DNA of 64,000 nt from Streptomyces mobaraensis NBRC 13819 = DSM 40847 (lineage in GTDB: Bacteria; Actinomycetota; Actinomycetes; Streptomycetales; Streptomycetaceae), in assembly GCF_017916255.1 (NCBI RefSeq), contig NZ_CP072827.1, positions 3,100,001-3,164,000 on the forward strand, read 5' to 3'. The position numbers and the translations under genes were made by a program. A model generated the notes under the pieces. That model was not told where the DNA came from, searched no databases, and worked only from the letters and a program-made list of their open reading frames with translations. Below are positions 51,440 through 59,726 of this stretch, in pieces. The first letter of the stretch is position 1; each line of letters starts with the position of its first letter.

Positions 51440-52036
51440 ATGATCGCGAAGCTGCCCACCCGCACCACAGCCCTGACCGGCCGGCACGTCCGGCTGGAAC
51501 CCCTCGATCACACGCACGTCCCCGACCTGTTCCGCGCGCTCGGCGGCGACGACGAGGTCTGGCGCTGGACGTTCCACCTCACCCCGCGCACAGAGGACGA
51601 GCTCGACAGCATCGTCGAGGACAGGCTCGCCGACCCCGCCTGCGTCCCGTTCGCCGTCGTCCACCTCGCGAGCGGGCGGACCGCAGGCATCACCTGCTAC
51701 TTCGGAGCGAGCGGCCTCCACGAGGAGGTCGAGATCGGCGGAACCTGGTACGGGCGGGAGTACTGGCGCACCGCCGTCAACACGGAGAGCAAGCTCCTGC
51801 TGCTCACGCACGCCTACGAGGAGCTGGGCATGGGCCGCGTCTACTGGAAGATCGACCACCTGAACGAGCGGTCCCAGGCGGCGGTACGGCGGCTCGGGGC
51901 CGTGCACGAGGGAACGCTCAGGCGGCACCGGCAGCGGCCGGACGGGAGCTGGCGGGACAGCGTCCAGTTCTCGATGCTGCAGGAGGAGTGGCCGTCGGTG
52001 CGGGAGCGGCTCGTGAGGCGCCTCGACCGCGGGTGA
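51440..52036 (+). CDS. RimJ/RimL-type GNAT acetyltransferase
   Basis: 198 residues. Pattern LTGRHVRLEPLDHTHVPDLF at the start, the acetyl-CoA fold in the centre (EIGGTWYGREYWRTAVNTESK), and YWKIDHLNERSQAAVRRLGA as the substrate-side motif. Substrate unknown. Its upstream region holds the palindrome GCACTAGTGC (51383-51392) and a second CTAGTGCGA copy at 51408. Confidence 0.85.
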   Translation: MIAKLPTRTTALTGRHVRLEPLDHTHVPDLFRALGGDDEVWRWTFHLTPRTEDELDSIVEDRLADPACVPFAVVHLASGRTAGITCYFGASGLHEEVEIGGTWYGREYWRTAVNTESKLLLLTHAYEELGMGRVYWKIDHLNERSQAAVRRLGAVHEGTLRRHRQRPDGSWRDSVQFSMLQEEWPSVRERLVRRLDRG

Positions 52037-52054
52037 GCCACGGGAGCACGGAAA

Positions 52055-52119
52055 ACGCGCCGGCCTCCGCCCGGGCCACCCCCCCCTCACGGTGGCGGCC
52101 CTGGCGGAGGCCGGCGCGT
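52055..52119. terminator. Long hairpin between convergent genes
   Basis: A perfect 17-bp outer stem (52055-52071 with 52103-52119) and a nested GCCACC/GGTGGC pair. On the minus strand it is followed by TTTTCC, so it is a good terminator for the MFS gene and also serves the acetyltransferase gene. Confidence 0.8.
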
Positions 52120-52140
52120 CGATACCCGTCCCCGAGGCCG

Positions 52141-53685
52141 TTACGCGGCTATCGGCTCGCCCTTCTCCGCGGGCGCCGCGTCCGCCACCGGAGCCTCGGT
52201 GCGGGAGTGGCGCGGGAGCGCGAAGACGAGCAGGAAGACGAGGACGAGCAGGCCCGTGACCCACCACAGGGCGTTGCCGTACGCGTCGCCGAAGGCCGTG
52301 GCGGCCCGGCCCCTCGCGACCGCGTCCTCGTCCAGGACGCCGAAGAAGACCACCGACACCAGGCCCAGGCCGATCGCGTTGCCCAGCTGCTGCGTGGTGT
52401 TTATCAGGCCGGACGCCGAGCCCGCGTGCTCGCGGGGCACCTCGGAGAGGACGGCGTCGGTGAGCGGGGCGACGACGAAACCCATGCCCGCGCCCATCAC
52501 CGTCAGCGGCAGGGCCATCTGCCAGGAGGTGATGTCGGCGCCGTAGCGGTCGGCCTCCCAGATGTAGAGCAGCACTCCGGCGGCCATGACCAGCGCGCCC
52601 GCCTGGAGGACCTTGCGGCCGAAGCGCGGGACGAGCTTCTGGACGGACATGCCGGCCGTGACCGACACGGCGATGGAGAACGGGATGCCCGTCAGACCGG
52701 CCCGCAGCGCGCTCCAGCCCAGGCCGAGCTGCATGTACAGGGTCCAGCAGAGGAAGTAGATGCCGGTGAGGACGCCGAAGGCCAGCTGGACGCCGATACC
52801 GGCGGCGAAGCTCTTCACGGAGAACAGTGAGAGCTCGACCAGCGGCGAGCCGTCCTTCCGCTTCTTGTACCGCTCGTAGACGACGAACAGGCCCAGCACC
52901 ACGGCGCTGCCGCCCATCAGCAGGAAGCCCCAGAGCGGCCAGCCCAGTTCCCGGCCCTGGGTGAGCGGGTAGAGGAACATCACGATGCCGAGGGTCGCGA
53001 GGGCGACGCCGACGAGGTCGAGCTTCAGCGCGTTCTCGGCCTTGGACTCGGCGATGAAACGGCGGCCGAGGATCAGGCCGGCGATGCCGACGGGCAGGTT
53101 GACCAGGAAGATCGGCCGCCACTCCAGGCCGAGGATGTTCCACTCGGTGAGCAGCGCGCCCAGGATCGGGCCCGAGACGGCGCCCAGTCCGACGATGGCG
53201 CCGAACATGCCGAAGACCTTGCCGCGCTCGTGCGCCGGGAAGGTGGAGTGCACGATCGCCAGCACCTGGGGCACCATCAGCGCGGCGGTGCCGCCCTGGA
53301 GGACGCGGGCCGCGACCAGCAGGTGCGGGTCACCGGCGAGACCGCAGAGCATCGAGGCGAGGGTGAAGCCGCCCATGCCGAGCAGGAAGACCCGCCGGCG
53401 TCCGTATATGTCGCCGAGTCGGCCGCCGGTGATCAGACCGGCGGCGAACGCGAGGGCGTAACCCTCGGTGATCCACTGGAGGACGCTGAACGAGGCGCCG
53501 AGGTCGTGGCTGATGCTGGGCATCGCGATGTTGACGATCGTCACGTCGACGAGGTCCATGAAGGACGCGGTCAGCACGACGGCCAGCGCGATCCAGCGGC
53601 GGCGGTCGACGGGCGCATCCGCACCGGGACCGGTACTCGGTTCGATACTCGGATCAGTGCTCGGATCGGTGCTCGGGGAGCTCAC
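52141..53685 (-). CDS. DHA2-type drug efflux MFS transporter
   Basis: 514 residues with 14 predicted membrane segments (EmrB/QacA type). DLVDVTIVNIAMPSI in helix 1 and GRLGDIYGRRRVFLLG between helices 2 and 3 are hallmark motifs; GAIVGLGAVSGPILGALL is the antiporter motif C. It is divergent from a WYL regulator with repeated CTAGAT sites between them, so exported drug or metabolite is probably sensed by that regulator. Substrate unknown. Confidence 0.92.
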   Translation of the reverse strand: MSSPSTDPSTDPSIEPSTGPGADAPVDRRRWIALAVVLTASFMDLVDVTIVNIAMPSISHDLGASFSVLQWITEGYALAFAAGLITGGRLGDIYGRRRVFLLGMGGFTLASMLCGLAGDPHLLVAARVLQGGTAALMVPQVLAIVHSTFPAHERGKVFGMFGAIVGLGAVSGPILGALLTEWNILGLEWRPIFLVNLPVGIAGLILGRRFIAESKAENALKLDLVGVALATLGIVMFLYPLTQGRELGWPLWGFLLMGGSAVVLGLFVVYERYKKRKDGSPLVELSLFSVKSFAAGIGVQLAFGVLTGIYFLCWTLYMQLGLGWSALRAGLTGIPFSIAVSVTAGMSVQKLVPRFGRKVLQAGALVMAAGVLLYIWEADRYGADITSWQMALPLTVMGAGMGFVVAPLTDAVLSEVPREHAGSASGLINTTQQLGNAIGLGLVSVVFFGVLDEDAVARGRAATAFGDAYGNALWWVTGLLVLVFLLVFALPRHSRTEAPVADAAPAEKGEPIAA

Positions 53686-53724
53686 GGGGTATTGCCTTCC
53701 ACTTCGGGTTCCGGGTGTCCCACG

Positions 53725-53758
53725 CTAGATCCCGTCTAGGTCAAGCTGTGTCCTAGAT
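53725..53758. promoter_or_regulatory. CTAGAT sites between MFS and WYL genes
   Basis: CTAGA (53725-53729) and TCTAG (53735-53739) form a 5+5+5 dyad; CTAGAT recurs at 53753-53758. This is the likely operator of the divergent WYL regulator. Confidence 0.5.
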
Positions 53759-53776
53759 GCCTGGCACGCTGGCGTT

Positions 53777-54751
53777 ATGACCGACACACCCGTACGGCTT
53801 CTGAATCTGCTCTCCCTTCTGCAGACCCCACGCGAATGGCCGGGCAGCGAACTCGCCGAGCGGCTCGGTGTGAGCCCGCGGACGATCCGGCGGGACATCG
53901 AGCGGCTGCGCGACCTCGGCTACCCCGTACAGGCAACGATGGGAGCCGTCGGTGGGTACCGGCTGGCCGCCGGGGCGGCGATGCCGCCGCTGGTCCTGGA
54001 CGACGAGGAGGCGGTGGCCATCGCGGTGGGCCTGCGGGCCGGGGCCGGGCACGCCGTGGAGGGCATCGAGGAGGCGTCCGTACGGGCGCTCGCCAAGCTC
54101 GAACAGGTGCTGCCGTCCCGGCTCCGCCACCGCGTGACCGCCCTGCAGGCCGCCACCGTGCCGCTCACCTGGGGCGACGGCGCGACGGTCGACCCGCGCA
54201 CGCTCACCGTGATGGCCGCCGCGACGACGGGCAACGAGCGGCTGCGCTTCTCGTACCGCACCGGCGAGGGCGTGGAGACCAAGCGGCTGGTGGAGCCGAA
54301 CCGGCTGGTGAGCACCGGCCGCCGCTGGTACCTGGTCGCCTACGACAACGACCGCGAGGACTGGCGCACCTTCCGGGTGGACCGGGTCAGCGACCCCTTC
54401 CCGACGGGCGCCCGCTTCGAGCCCCGCGAGCTGCCCGCGGAGAACGCGGCGGAGTTCGTCAGCGGCCCCACGTCCCGGCGGCAGCCGGAGCTGCGGATGG
54501 TGGTGACGCTGCACGCGCCCGTGTCGGCCGTCGCGGGCCGGCTGCCGCACTGGATGGGGGCGCCCCGGCCGGTCGACGACGAGACCTGCCGGCTGGACAC
54601 GGAGTGCGCCGACTCCGTCGAGTGGGTGGCCATCCACCTGGCGATGCTCGGCTGCGAGTTCGAAGTGCACGAGCCGGAGAAGCTGATCACGTGCACCCGG
54701 CTGCTCGGGGAGCGGATCACGCGGGCGGCGGGCGGGACCGCCGGGCGTTAG
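53777..54751 (+). CDS. WYL-domain transcriptional regulator
   Basis: 324 residues. Winged helix at the N-terminus (RLLNLLSLLQTPREWPGSELAERLGVSPRTIRRDIERL; core LGVSPRTIRRDIERL), then the WYL domain (RRWYLVAYDNDREDWRTFRVDRV) and a C-terminal WCX-like tail. Such proteins sense nucleic acid or small ligands. It probably represses the divergent MFS gene. It starts at ATG 53777. Confidence 0.92.
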   Translation: MTDTPVRLLNLLSLLQTPREWPGSELAERLGVSPRTIRRDIERLRDLGYPVQATMGAVGGYRLAAGAAMPPLVLDDEEAVAIAVGLRAGAGHAVEGIEEASVRALAKLEQVLPSRLRHRVTALQAATVPLTWGDGATVDPRTLTVMAAATTGNERLRFSYRTGEGVETKRLVEPNRLVSTGRRWYLVAYDNDREDWRTFRVDRVSDPFPTGARFEPRELPAENAAEFVSGPTSRRQPELRMVVTLHAPVSAVAGRLPHWMGAPRPVDDETCRLDTECADSVEWVAIHLAMLGCEFEVHEPEKLITCTRLLGERITRAAGGTAGR

Positions 54752-54835
54752 CGGGGCGGGCGACACGGGCCCGAGCGGGGGCGCGACCGCCGGGGACGAG
54801 CGCGGGGACGAGCGGGAAAGCCCGGGGCAAGAGAA

Positions 54836-54869
54836 GGACCCCGGCGCAGGGGGGGAGGCGCCGGGGTCC
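54836..54869. terminator. Bidirectional hairpin
   Basis: A perfect 12-bp stem (54836-54847 with 54858-54869) and 10-base purine-rich loop between the WYL gene and the convergent hrdD gene. Confidence 0.7.
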
Positions 54870-54890
54870 GATCTATAAGGATATGCCCTT

Positions 54891-55889
54891 TTAGGCCGCC
54901 GCGTCGAACCCGGTGTCGTGGGCCATCTTCTTCAGCTCCAGAAGCGCGTGCTTCTCGATCTGCCGGATCCGCTCCCGGGTGAGCCCGTGCTGCTTGCCGA
55001 CCTCCGTCAGCGTGCGCTCCCGCCCGTCCTCGATCCCGTAGCGCGCCTTGATGATCGACGCGGTCCGGTGGTCGAGCCGGCCGATGAGGGTCTCCAGTTC
55101 CTCGCTGCGCAGCAGCGCGATGACCGACTGCTCCGGCGACACGGCGGAGGTGTCCTCCAGCAGGTCGCCGAACTGGGTCTCGCCCTCGTCGTCCACCGAC
55201 ATGTTCAGGCTGACCGGGTCCCGGGCCCAGTCGAGGACGTCGCCCACGCGCTCGGGCGTGGTGCCCAGCTCCGCGGCGATCTCGGCGTGCTCGGGGTCGC
55301 GGCCGTTCTCCCGGTTGAACTCGCGCTGCACCCGGCGGATGCGGCCCAGCTCCTCGACGAGGTGGACGGGGAGCCGGATGGTGCGCGACTGGTCGGCGAT
55401 CGAGCGGGTGATCGCCTGGCGGATCCACCAGGTCGCGTACGTGGAGAACTTGAATCCCTTGGTGTAGTCGAACTTCTCCACCGCGCGGACCAGGCCGGCG
55501 TTGCCCTCCTGGATCAGGTCGAGCAGCGGCAGCCCGCTGCGCGGGTACCGGCGGGCGACGGCGACCACGAGCCGCAGGTTCGACTTGATGAAGACGTCCT
55601 TGGCGCGGGCGCCCTCGTCGGCTATCGCCTCCAGCTCCTCGCGCGAGGCGCCCCCCGCCTCGCCGGACTCCAGACCGTCCAGGATCTGCCGGGCGTACAC
55701 GCCCGCCTCGATGGCCTGCGACAGCTCGACCTCCTTCGCGGCGTCGAGCAGGGGCGTCCGCGCGATCTCGTCCAGGTACATGCCGACCAGGTCGCGATCG
55801 GCGATCTCCCCGCTCGAGGCGCGAACACTGCTTGCCTCGTCGGCGCCCTTGGCTGCGGGCTGACGACGGGCGACGGCACGGGTTGCCAT
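54891..55889 (-). CDS. hrdD: RNA polymerase group 2 sigma factor HrdD
   Basis: 332 residues, starting MATRAVARRQPAAKG, which I recall as the HrdD N-terminus. Regions 1.2-4.2 are complete: DLVGMYLDEIARTPLL (1.2), YTKGFKFSTYATWWIRQAI (2.3-2.4), VEELGRIRRV (3), and TLTEVGKQHGLTRERIRQIE (4.2). Region 1.1 is short, as in nonessential group 2 factors. AAGGGAG precedes ATG 55889. A SigR-type promoter lies upstream, consistent with reports that S. coelicolor hrdD is a SigR target. The downstream convergent neighbour is the WYL regulator. Confidence 0.93.
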   Translation of the reverse strand: MATRAVARRQPAAKGADEASSVRASSGEIADRDLVGMYLDEIARTPLLDAAKEVELSQAIEAGVYARQILDGLESGEAGGASREELEAIADEGARAKDVFIKSNLRLVVAVARRYPRSGLPLLDLIQEGNAGLVRAVEKFDYTKGFKFSTYATWWIRQAITRSIADQSRTIRLPVHLVEELGRIRRVQREFNRENGRDPEHAEIAAELGTTPERVGDVLDWARDPVSLNMSVDDEGETQFGDLLEDTSAVSPEQSVIALLRSEELETLIGRLDHRTASIIKARYGIEDGRERTLTEVGKQHGLTRERIRQIEKHALLELKKMAHDTGFDAAA

Positions 55890-56466
55890 GCGTACTCCCT
55901 TGCGATGAGACGGTCGCGGGATGGTGGGGGCTCGCACTCAGCGAACCCGTCCGAAGGAAAGAACGACTGGAATCCGGACAGAATTCCCAGGAGTCGCCTT
56001 CTTTTTTACGATCATGCAGTACCCTGTCCCGCCACACGCGGGCACGCATGCCGGACGGACCGGTGGACGTCCTGGTCAGGCCCTGGTCAGAGCAGGGCCG
56101 ACGGCCGTGGAGGATCCTCATCCGGGCCGTGACCATCGCGTCCACTGAGACGGCCGTCACCTTTGACGCCTTCCCCGCGGCCTCGGAAGAACGCCCCGGG
56201 CACCTCGGGGCGCGTCCGACACCTCCAAGGACGGCCCGGGGCGCCTGACGGTTGCGCGGACGGGCGGGGCCGGGAGGGCACACGACAGAGGTGACAGAGT
56301 GCGAGCGTCGTCGGGCCGCGTCACGCGGGCCCGGCGGAGGTGGCGGAACGCGTCGTTCCGCTGATCCACTTGCCGCCGCGCGGGCGCGGGTGTGCGCTGG
56401 TTCTCAGGGGCCGGTTCCCCCGGACGGACGCGACCGGTTCCCCGGACGGACGAGAGGAGCCCTGCC
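55890..56466. other. Regulatory region of hrdD and the membrane-protein gene
   Basis: 577 bp. The first 100 bp carry the SigR-type promoter. A TTCTTTTTTAC stretch at about 56001-56010 is unusually AT-rich. The remaining 400 bp has no credible gene or hairpin that I could support. Confidence 0.5.
55962..55987 (-). promoter_or_regulatory. SigR-type promoter of hrdD
   Basis: On the minus strand, GGAAT (55983-55987), 18 bp, then GTT (55962-55964): a full match to GGAAT-N18-GTT. The start of transcription would fall about 65 bases before the ATG. Confidence 0.8.
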
Positions 56467-56934
56467 ATGCCGGCGCACGCGATCCTGCCTTCCCACCACA
56501 CCCCGGAGGGCCCCGGCCCGGTGCCCAGGGGCGCCCGCCTCCCGGTGCGCGGGACGCGGGCGGGCCCGGTGCCCGACCGGAGCCGTCCCGCCTGGGCCGT
56601 ACCCGCCTGCCTGGGGTTCGTCCTCTTCCTGTACACCACGTTCCTCGCGCACGAGAACGGCTTCTCCGAGCTGGGCGGCTGGCTGCTGGGCCTGGCCACC
56701 GCCGCGGTCGCCACCGGCATCGGGTACCTGCTGGTGCGGGACCGCAACGCGATGATCACCGAGGTGCGCGCGGCGGCGTACGGCGCGCTCGCCGGCAGCA
56801 CCCTCGGGTTCCTGCACAGCGTGGCCGGCGGGTCCTGGCTGCGCTCCCTCGGCATCGGGCTCGGCTTCGCCGTCCTCGTCGGGTTGACGTCGTACTACCT
56901 CTTCCACTGGAACGAGCGCCACGTCCGCCGATAG
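56467..56934 (+). CDS. Small three-helix membrane protein
   Basis: 155 residues from ATG 56467 with GAGAGGAG at a good distance. A Pro/Arg-rich 45-residue lead is followed by three or four hydrophobic segments (WAVPACLGFVLFLYTTFLAH, GGWLLGLATAAVATGIGYLL, LGIGLGFAVLVGLTSYYLF). No family is recognised. It is in the hrdD neighbourhood but divergently transcribed. Confidence 0.7.
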   Translation: MPAHAILPSHHTPEGPGPVPRGARLPVRGTRAGPVPDRSRPAWAVPACLGFVLFLYTTFLAHENGFSELGGWLLGLATAAVATGIGYLLVRDRNAMITEVRAAAYGALAGSTLGFLHSVAGGSWLRSLGIGLGFAVLVGLTSYYLFHWNERHVRR

Positions 56935-57051
56935 CCCGTCAACTCCCTTCCTGGAAGAGCACGTTCGGGCGCCGGTCGAAGGTGGCCGAAGTCCGGAGGC
57001 GTACGTCCGCAGGCCGTTACCGGTGTGACGGGAGAGGCTTAGCGTGGCGTC

Positions 57052-58116
57052 ATGACCGACACCACCGGAACATTCGACGAGGCCCTCGAACGCCTTCACG
57101 CCAAGGGTCCGGAGTTCGAGGGGTGGCTGACCAACCACGCCCCCATGACCGTCGAGGCGCTGGTCCGGCACGGGCACGCGCCACGCGTCCACCGCTGGCT
57201 CGACGCGTACCGGCACCGGCTGGAGGACATGCCGGGCCGCACCGGCGTCCGGATCGACGGGACGGCCGACGCCTCGTGGCGCACGGCACTCGGCGACCCC
57301 GCCCGGCTCGGGGACTGGATCGACCACTTCACCCGGACCCTGGCCGAACGGCCGTGGCGGGACGTACTCGCCGAGTGGTGGCCGCGGCTGCTGCCCGGCA
57401 TCACGGGCGGCTCGACGCACCCCGTCATCCGCACCGGTCACGCCGTCCGCGCGCTGCTCGACGGGGACCGGACCGGGCCGCGGCTGGCCGAGCTGGGGCA
57501 CGCGCTCGGCTACTGGGCCGCCCGCCACCAGCCGCTCGCCGCGCCGGTGACGCCGTCGGGGACAGCCGGGATCGGTGCCGCGCTGGCGGGCGTCCCGGGC
57601 GTCCCCGACCCCTCGCGGGGCATCCGCGCCCGCTTCGCGCAGCTGCCGGAGACCCCCGGCTGGCCCGCCGCCGCGAACGCGGTGCGCCCGCCCGCCGGTC
57701 CCGGCGAGGTGCCAGGGATGCTGGCGGAGCTGGTCCGGGAGGCGGTGCTGCGCTACGGGGAGCGGGCCCATGGTTCGCCGGTCATGCTCATCCACGCGGC
57801 GACCGCGCCCAACGCCGTCCTGCGCGCCCTCCCCGCACTCCCCCGCGAGCTCTGGGTGCCCGGCTTCCGGGCGGCCTGGGAGGCCAGTGCGTCGGTGACG
57901 GCCGCCTATCCGGCGCCGGGGCCGTCGGAGCCGGTCGCCTCGGCGCCCGCCACGGCCGCCGAGGCGTTCGCGCGGGCGGCGGAGCACGGCGACGAGCACG
58001 CGATCAAGTTCACGGACACGGCGCTGGACGTCGCCGCGGCCGACCCGGAGGCGGCGCCGGGGGCGCTGGCCGCCACGGCCCGCGCCGTCGAGTTGATCGC
58101 GCCGCTGGGCGCGTGA
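57052..58116 (+). CDS. Questin-oxidase-family protein
   Basis: 354 residues. TFDEALERLHAKGPEFEGWLTNHAPM and the central SWRTALGDPARLGDWIDHF / WWPRLLPGITGGSTHPVIRTGHAVRAL blocks (quoted only in part) fit the questin oxidase-like DUF4243 family. The helical fold has conserved His that could bind metal. In fungi the founding member opens an anthraquinone ring; bacterial members are unassigned. It stands alone. Confidence 0.85.
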   Translation: MTDTTGTFDEALERLHAKGPEFEGWLTNHAPMTVEALVRHGHAPRVHRWLDAYRHRLEDMPGRTGVRIDGTADASWRTALGDPARLGDWIDHFTRTLAERPWRDVLAEWWPRLLPGITGGSTHPVIRTGHAVRALLDGDRTGPRLAELGHALGYWAARHQPLAAPVTPSGTAGIGAALAGVPGVPDPSRGIRARFAQLPETPGWPAAANAVRPPAGPGEVPGMLAELVREAVLRYGERAHGSPVMLIHAATAPNAVLRALPALPRELWVPGFRAAWEASASVTAAYPAPGPSEPVASAPATAAEAFARAAEHGDEHAIKFTDTALDVAAADPEAAPGALAATARAVELIAPLGA

Positions 58117-58145
58117 GGGTGCGCCTCACGGCTGCCGGGCGGCCG

Positions 58146-58958
58146 TCAGCCGAACTGCACCGACCGCTTGGCCAGCCCCAGCCAGAACCCGTCGATCACA
58201 CTGCGCTGGCTGCCGAGTTGCCCCTCGGCCGCCCCCAACGTGACGAAGAGGGGGGCAAAGTGCTCCGTACGCGGATGCGCCAGATGTGCCGCGGGCGACT
58301 TGCTCGTGAAGTCCAGCAGGGCGTCGACGTCCTGCGCCTCCAGGGCCTCCCGCCCCCAGTGGTCGAACTCGGCGGACCAGGCGGGCGTGCCGCCCTGGTG
58401 CCGCAGGGCGGCCAGGTTGTGGGTGAAGAAGCCGCTGCCGACGATCAGCACGCCCTCGTCGCGCAGCGGCGCGAGCCGGCGTCCGATCTCCATGAGGCGC
58501 ACCGGGTCGAGCGACGGCATCGACATCTGGAGTACCGGAATGTCGGCGTCCGGGTACATCTCGACCAGCGGTACGTACGCGCCGTGGTCCAGCCCGCGTT
58601 CCGGCATGTCGCGCACGGGCAGTCCGGCGCCGCGCAGCGTGGAGCGGACCCGCTCCGCCAGCGCGGGGGCACCCGGGGCGGCGTACCGGACGCGGTAGTA
58701 GTGCTCCGGGAAGCCCCAGAAGTCGTAGACGAGCGGGACGGTCCGGGTCGCGCCGAGCGCGAGCGGCGCCTCCTCCCAGTGCGCCGAGACCATGAGGATC
58801 GCGCGGGGCCTGGGCAGCTCGGCCGACCAGGCCGCGAGCTGGCCCGGCCAGAGCGCGTCGTCGGCGAGGGGTGGGGCGCCATGGGAGAGGTAGAGGGCGG
58901 GCATCCGCCCGGCAGAGGCGCCGTCCCGCATGCCCTGCGTGTCCTGCATGTCCCGCAT
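58146..58958 (-). CDS. LigB-type extradiol dioxygenase (DODA/YgiD family)
   Basis: 270 residues. Metal ligands include His26 in YLSHGAPP, His60 in VSAHWE and His233 in TEHFAPLF, with His125 in GLDHGAYVPL as the likely catalytic base. The order and size fit 4,5-DOPA dioxygenase-like YgiD proteins, which cleave catecholic rings with Fe(II) or Zn(II). ATG 58958 has AGGAG seven bases upstream. A divergent MarR gene and a dyad between them suggest induction by an aromatic compound. Confidence 0.93.
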   Translation of the reverse strand: MRDMQDTQGMRDGASAGRMPALYLSHGAPPLADDALWPGQLAAWSAELPRPRAILMVSAHWEEAPLALGATRTVPLVYDFWGFPEHYYRVRYAAPGAPALAERVRSTLRGAGLPVRDMPERGLDHGAYVPLVEMYPDADIPVLQMSMPSLDPVRLMEIGRRLAPLRDEGVLIVGSGFFTHNLAALRHQGGTPAWSAEFDHWGREALEAQDVDALLDFTSKSPAAHLAHPRTEHFAPLFVTLGAAEGQLGSQRSVIDGFWLGLAKRSVQFG

Positions 58959-58985
58959 GGTCGCTCCTGAGCTCGCCCGATCGAC

Positions 58986-59012
58986 TTGATCAACTTGCTT
59001 GAACTTTCAAGC
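58986..59012. promoter_or_regulatory. MarR-type operator dyads
   Basis: TTGATCAA (58986-58993) and GCTTGAACTTTCAAGC (58997-59012, a perfect 7+2+7) lie in an AT-rich gap between the dioxygenase and MarR genes. The spacing and 16-18-bp size fit MarR dimers. Confidence 0.65.
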
Positions 59013-59102
59013 TCTACAGCTTCACTTTAGAACGACTTTATTTAGACTTCAAGAATCGCTGCGGGGCCGCCCGGCCGACCGACGAGTGGAACAGTGGATG
59101 CC

Positions 59103-59609
59103 ATGAGGAAAGAACCCGCAACGGACCCGGCGGAGCCCCGCTGGCTCTCCGCCGAGGAGCAGGCGACCTGGCAGGCGTACCTGCACGCCACCACGCTCCT
59201 GGAGGACCATCTCGACCGCCAGCTCCAGCGTGACGCGGGGATGCCGCACATCTACTACGCGCTGCTCGTCCAGCTCTCCGAAGCCCCGCGGCGCCGGATG
59301 CGGATGACCGAACTGGCCCAGCAGGTCAAGATCACCCGGTCCCGGCTGTCGCACGCCGTGGCGCGCCTGGAGAAGAACGGCTGGATGCGGCGCGAGGACT
59401 GCCCCTCCGACCGGCGCGGGCAGGTGGCGGTGCTCACGGACGAGGGGTTCGAGGTGCTGCGGAGGACGGCGCCCGGCCATGTCGCCGCGGTCCGGGCCGC
59501 GATCTTCGACCGGCTCACGCCCGAGCAGGTCGCCGAGCTGGGCGCGATCTGCTCGACCATCGCGAGCGGCCTGCAACCGGCCGGCGCGGACCTGCCCTGG
59601 CTGCGCTGA
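59103..59609 (+). CDS. MarR-family regulator
   Basis: 168 residues. The winged helix is MRMTELAQQVKITRSRLSHAVARLEKNGWMRREDCPSDRR, cited by its core ITRSRLSHAVARLE and the wing DRRG. Flanking helices dimerise. Start at ATG 59103 or GTG 59094; neither ribosome site is strong. It is divergent from the dioxygenase gene and probably represses it, released by an aromatic ligand. Confidence 0.9.
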   Translation: MRKEPATDPAEPRWLSAEEQATWQAYLHATTLLEDHLDRQLQRDAGMPHIYYALLVQLSEAPRRRMRMTELAQQVKITRSRLSHAVARLEKNGWMRREDCPSDRRGQVAVLTDEGFEVLRRTAPGHVAAVRAAIFDRLTPEQVAELGAICSTIASGLQPAGADLPWLR

Positions 59610-59726
59610 GCGGGGGCCTTCGGGGTGCGCGCCCCTCGGGAACGGCCCTTCCCGGCACGGCTGTTCCGGAGGCGACCACTCCGGTACGGCCGCCGCGAGC
59701 ACGGCGAAGCCCCCGCGCGGATCGGC

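Noticed and set aside
55890..56283. Possible N-terminal extension of hrdD
   Set aside because: It would cover the SigR promoter; the ribosome site and conserved MATRAV start support 55889.
56157..56460. Coding gene in the hrdD upstream gap
   Set aside because: Frames are short and Arg/Pro-rich with no ribosome sites; nothing resembles a protein family.
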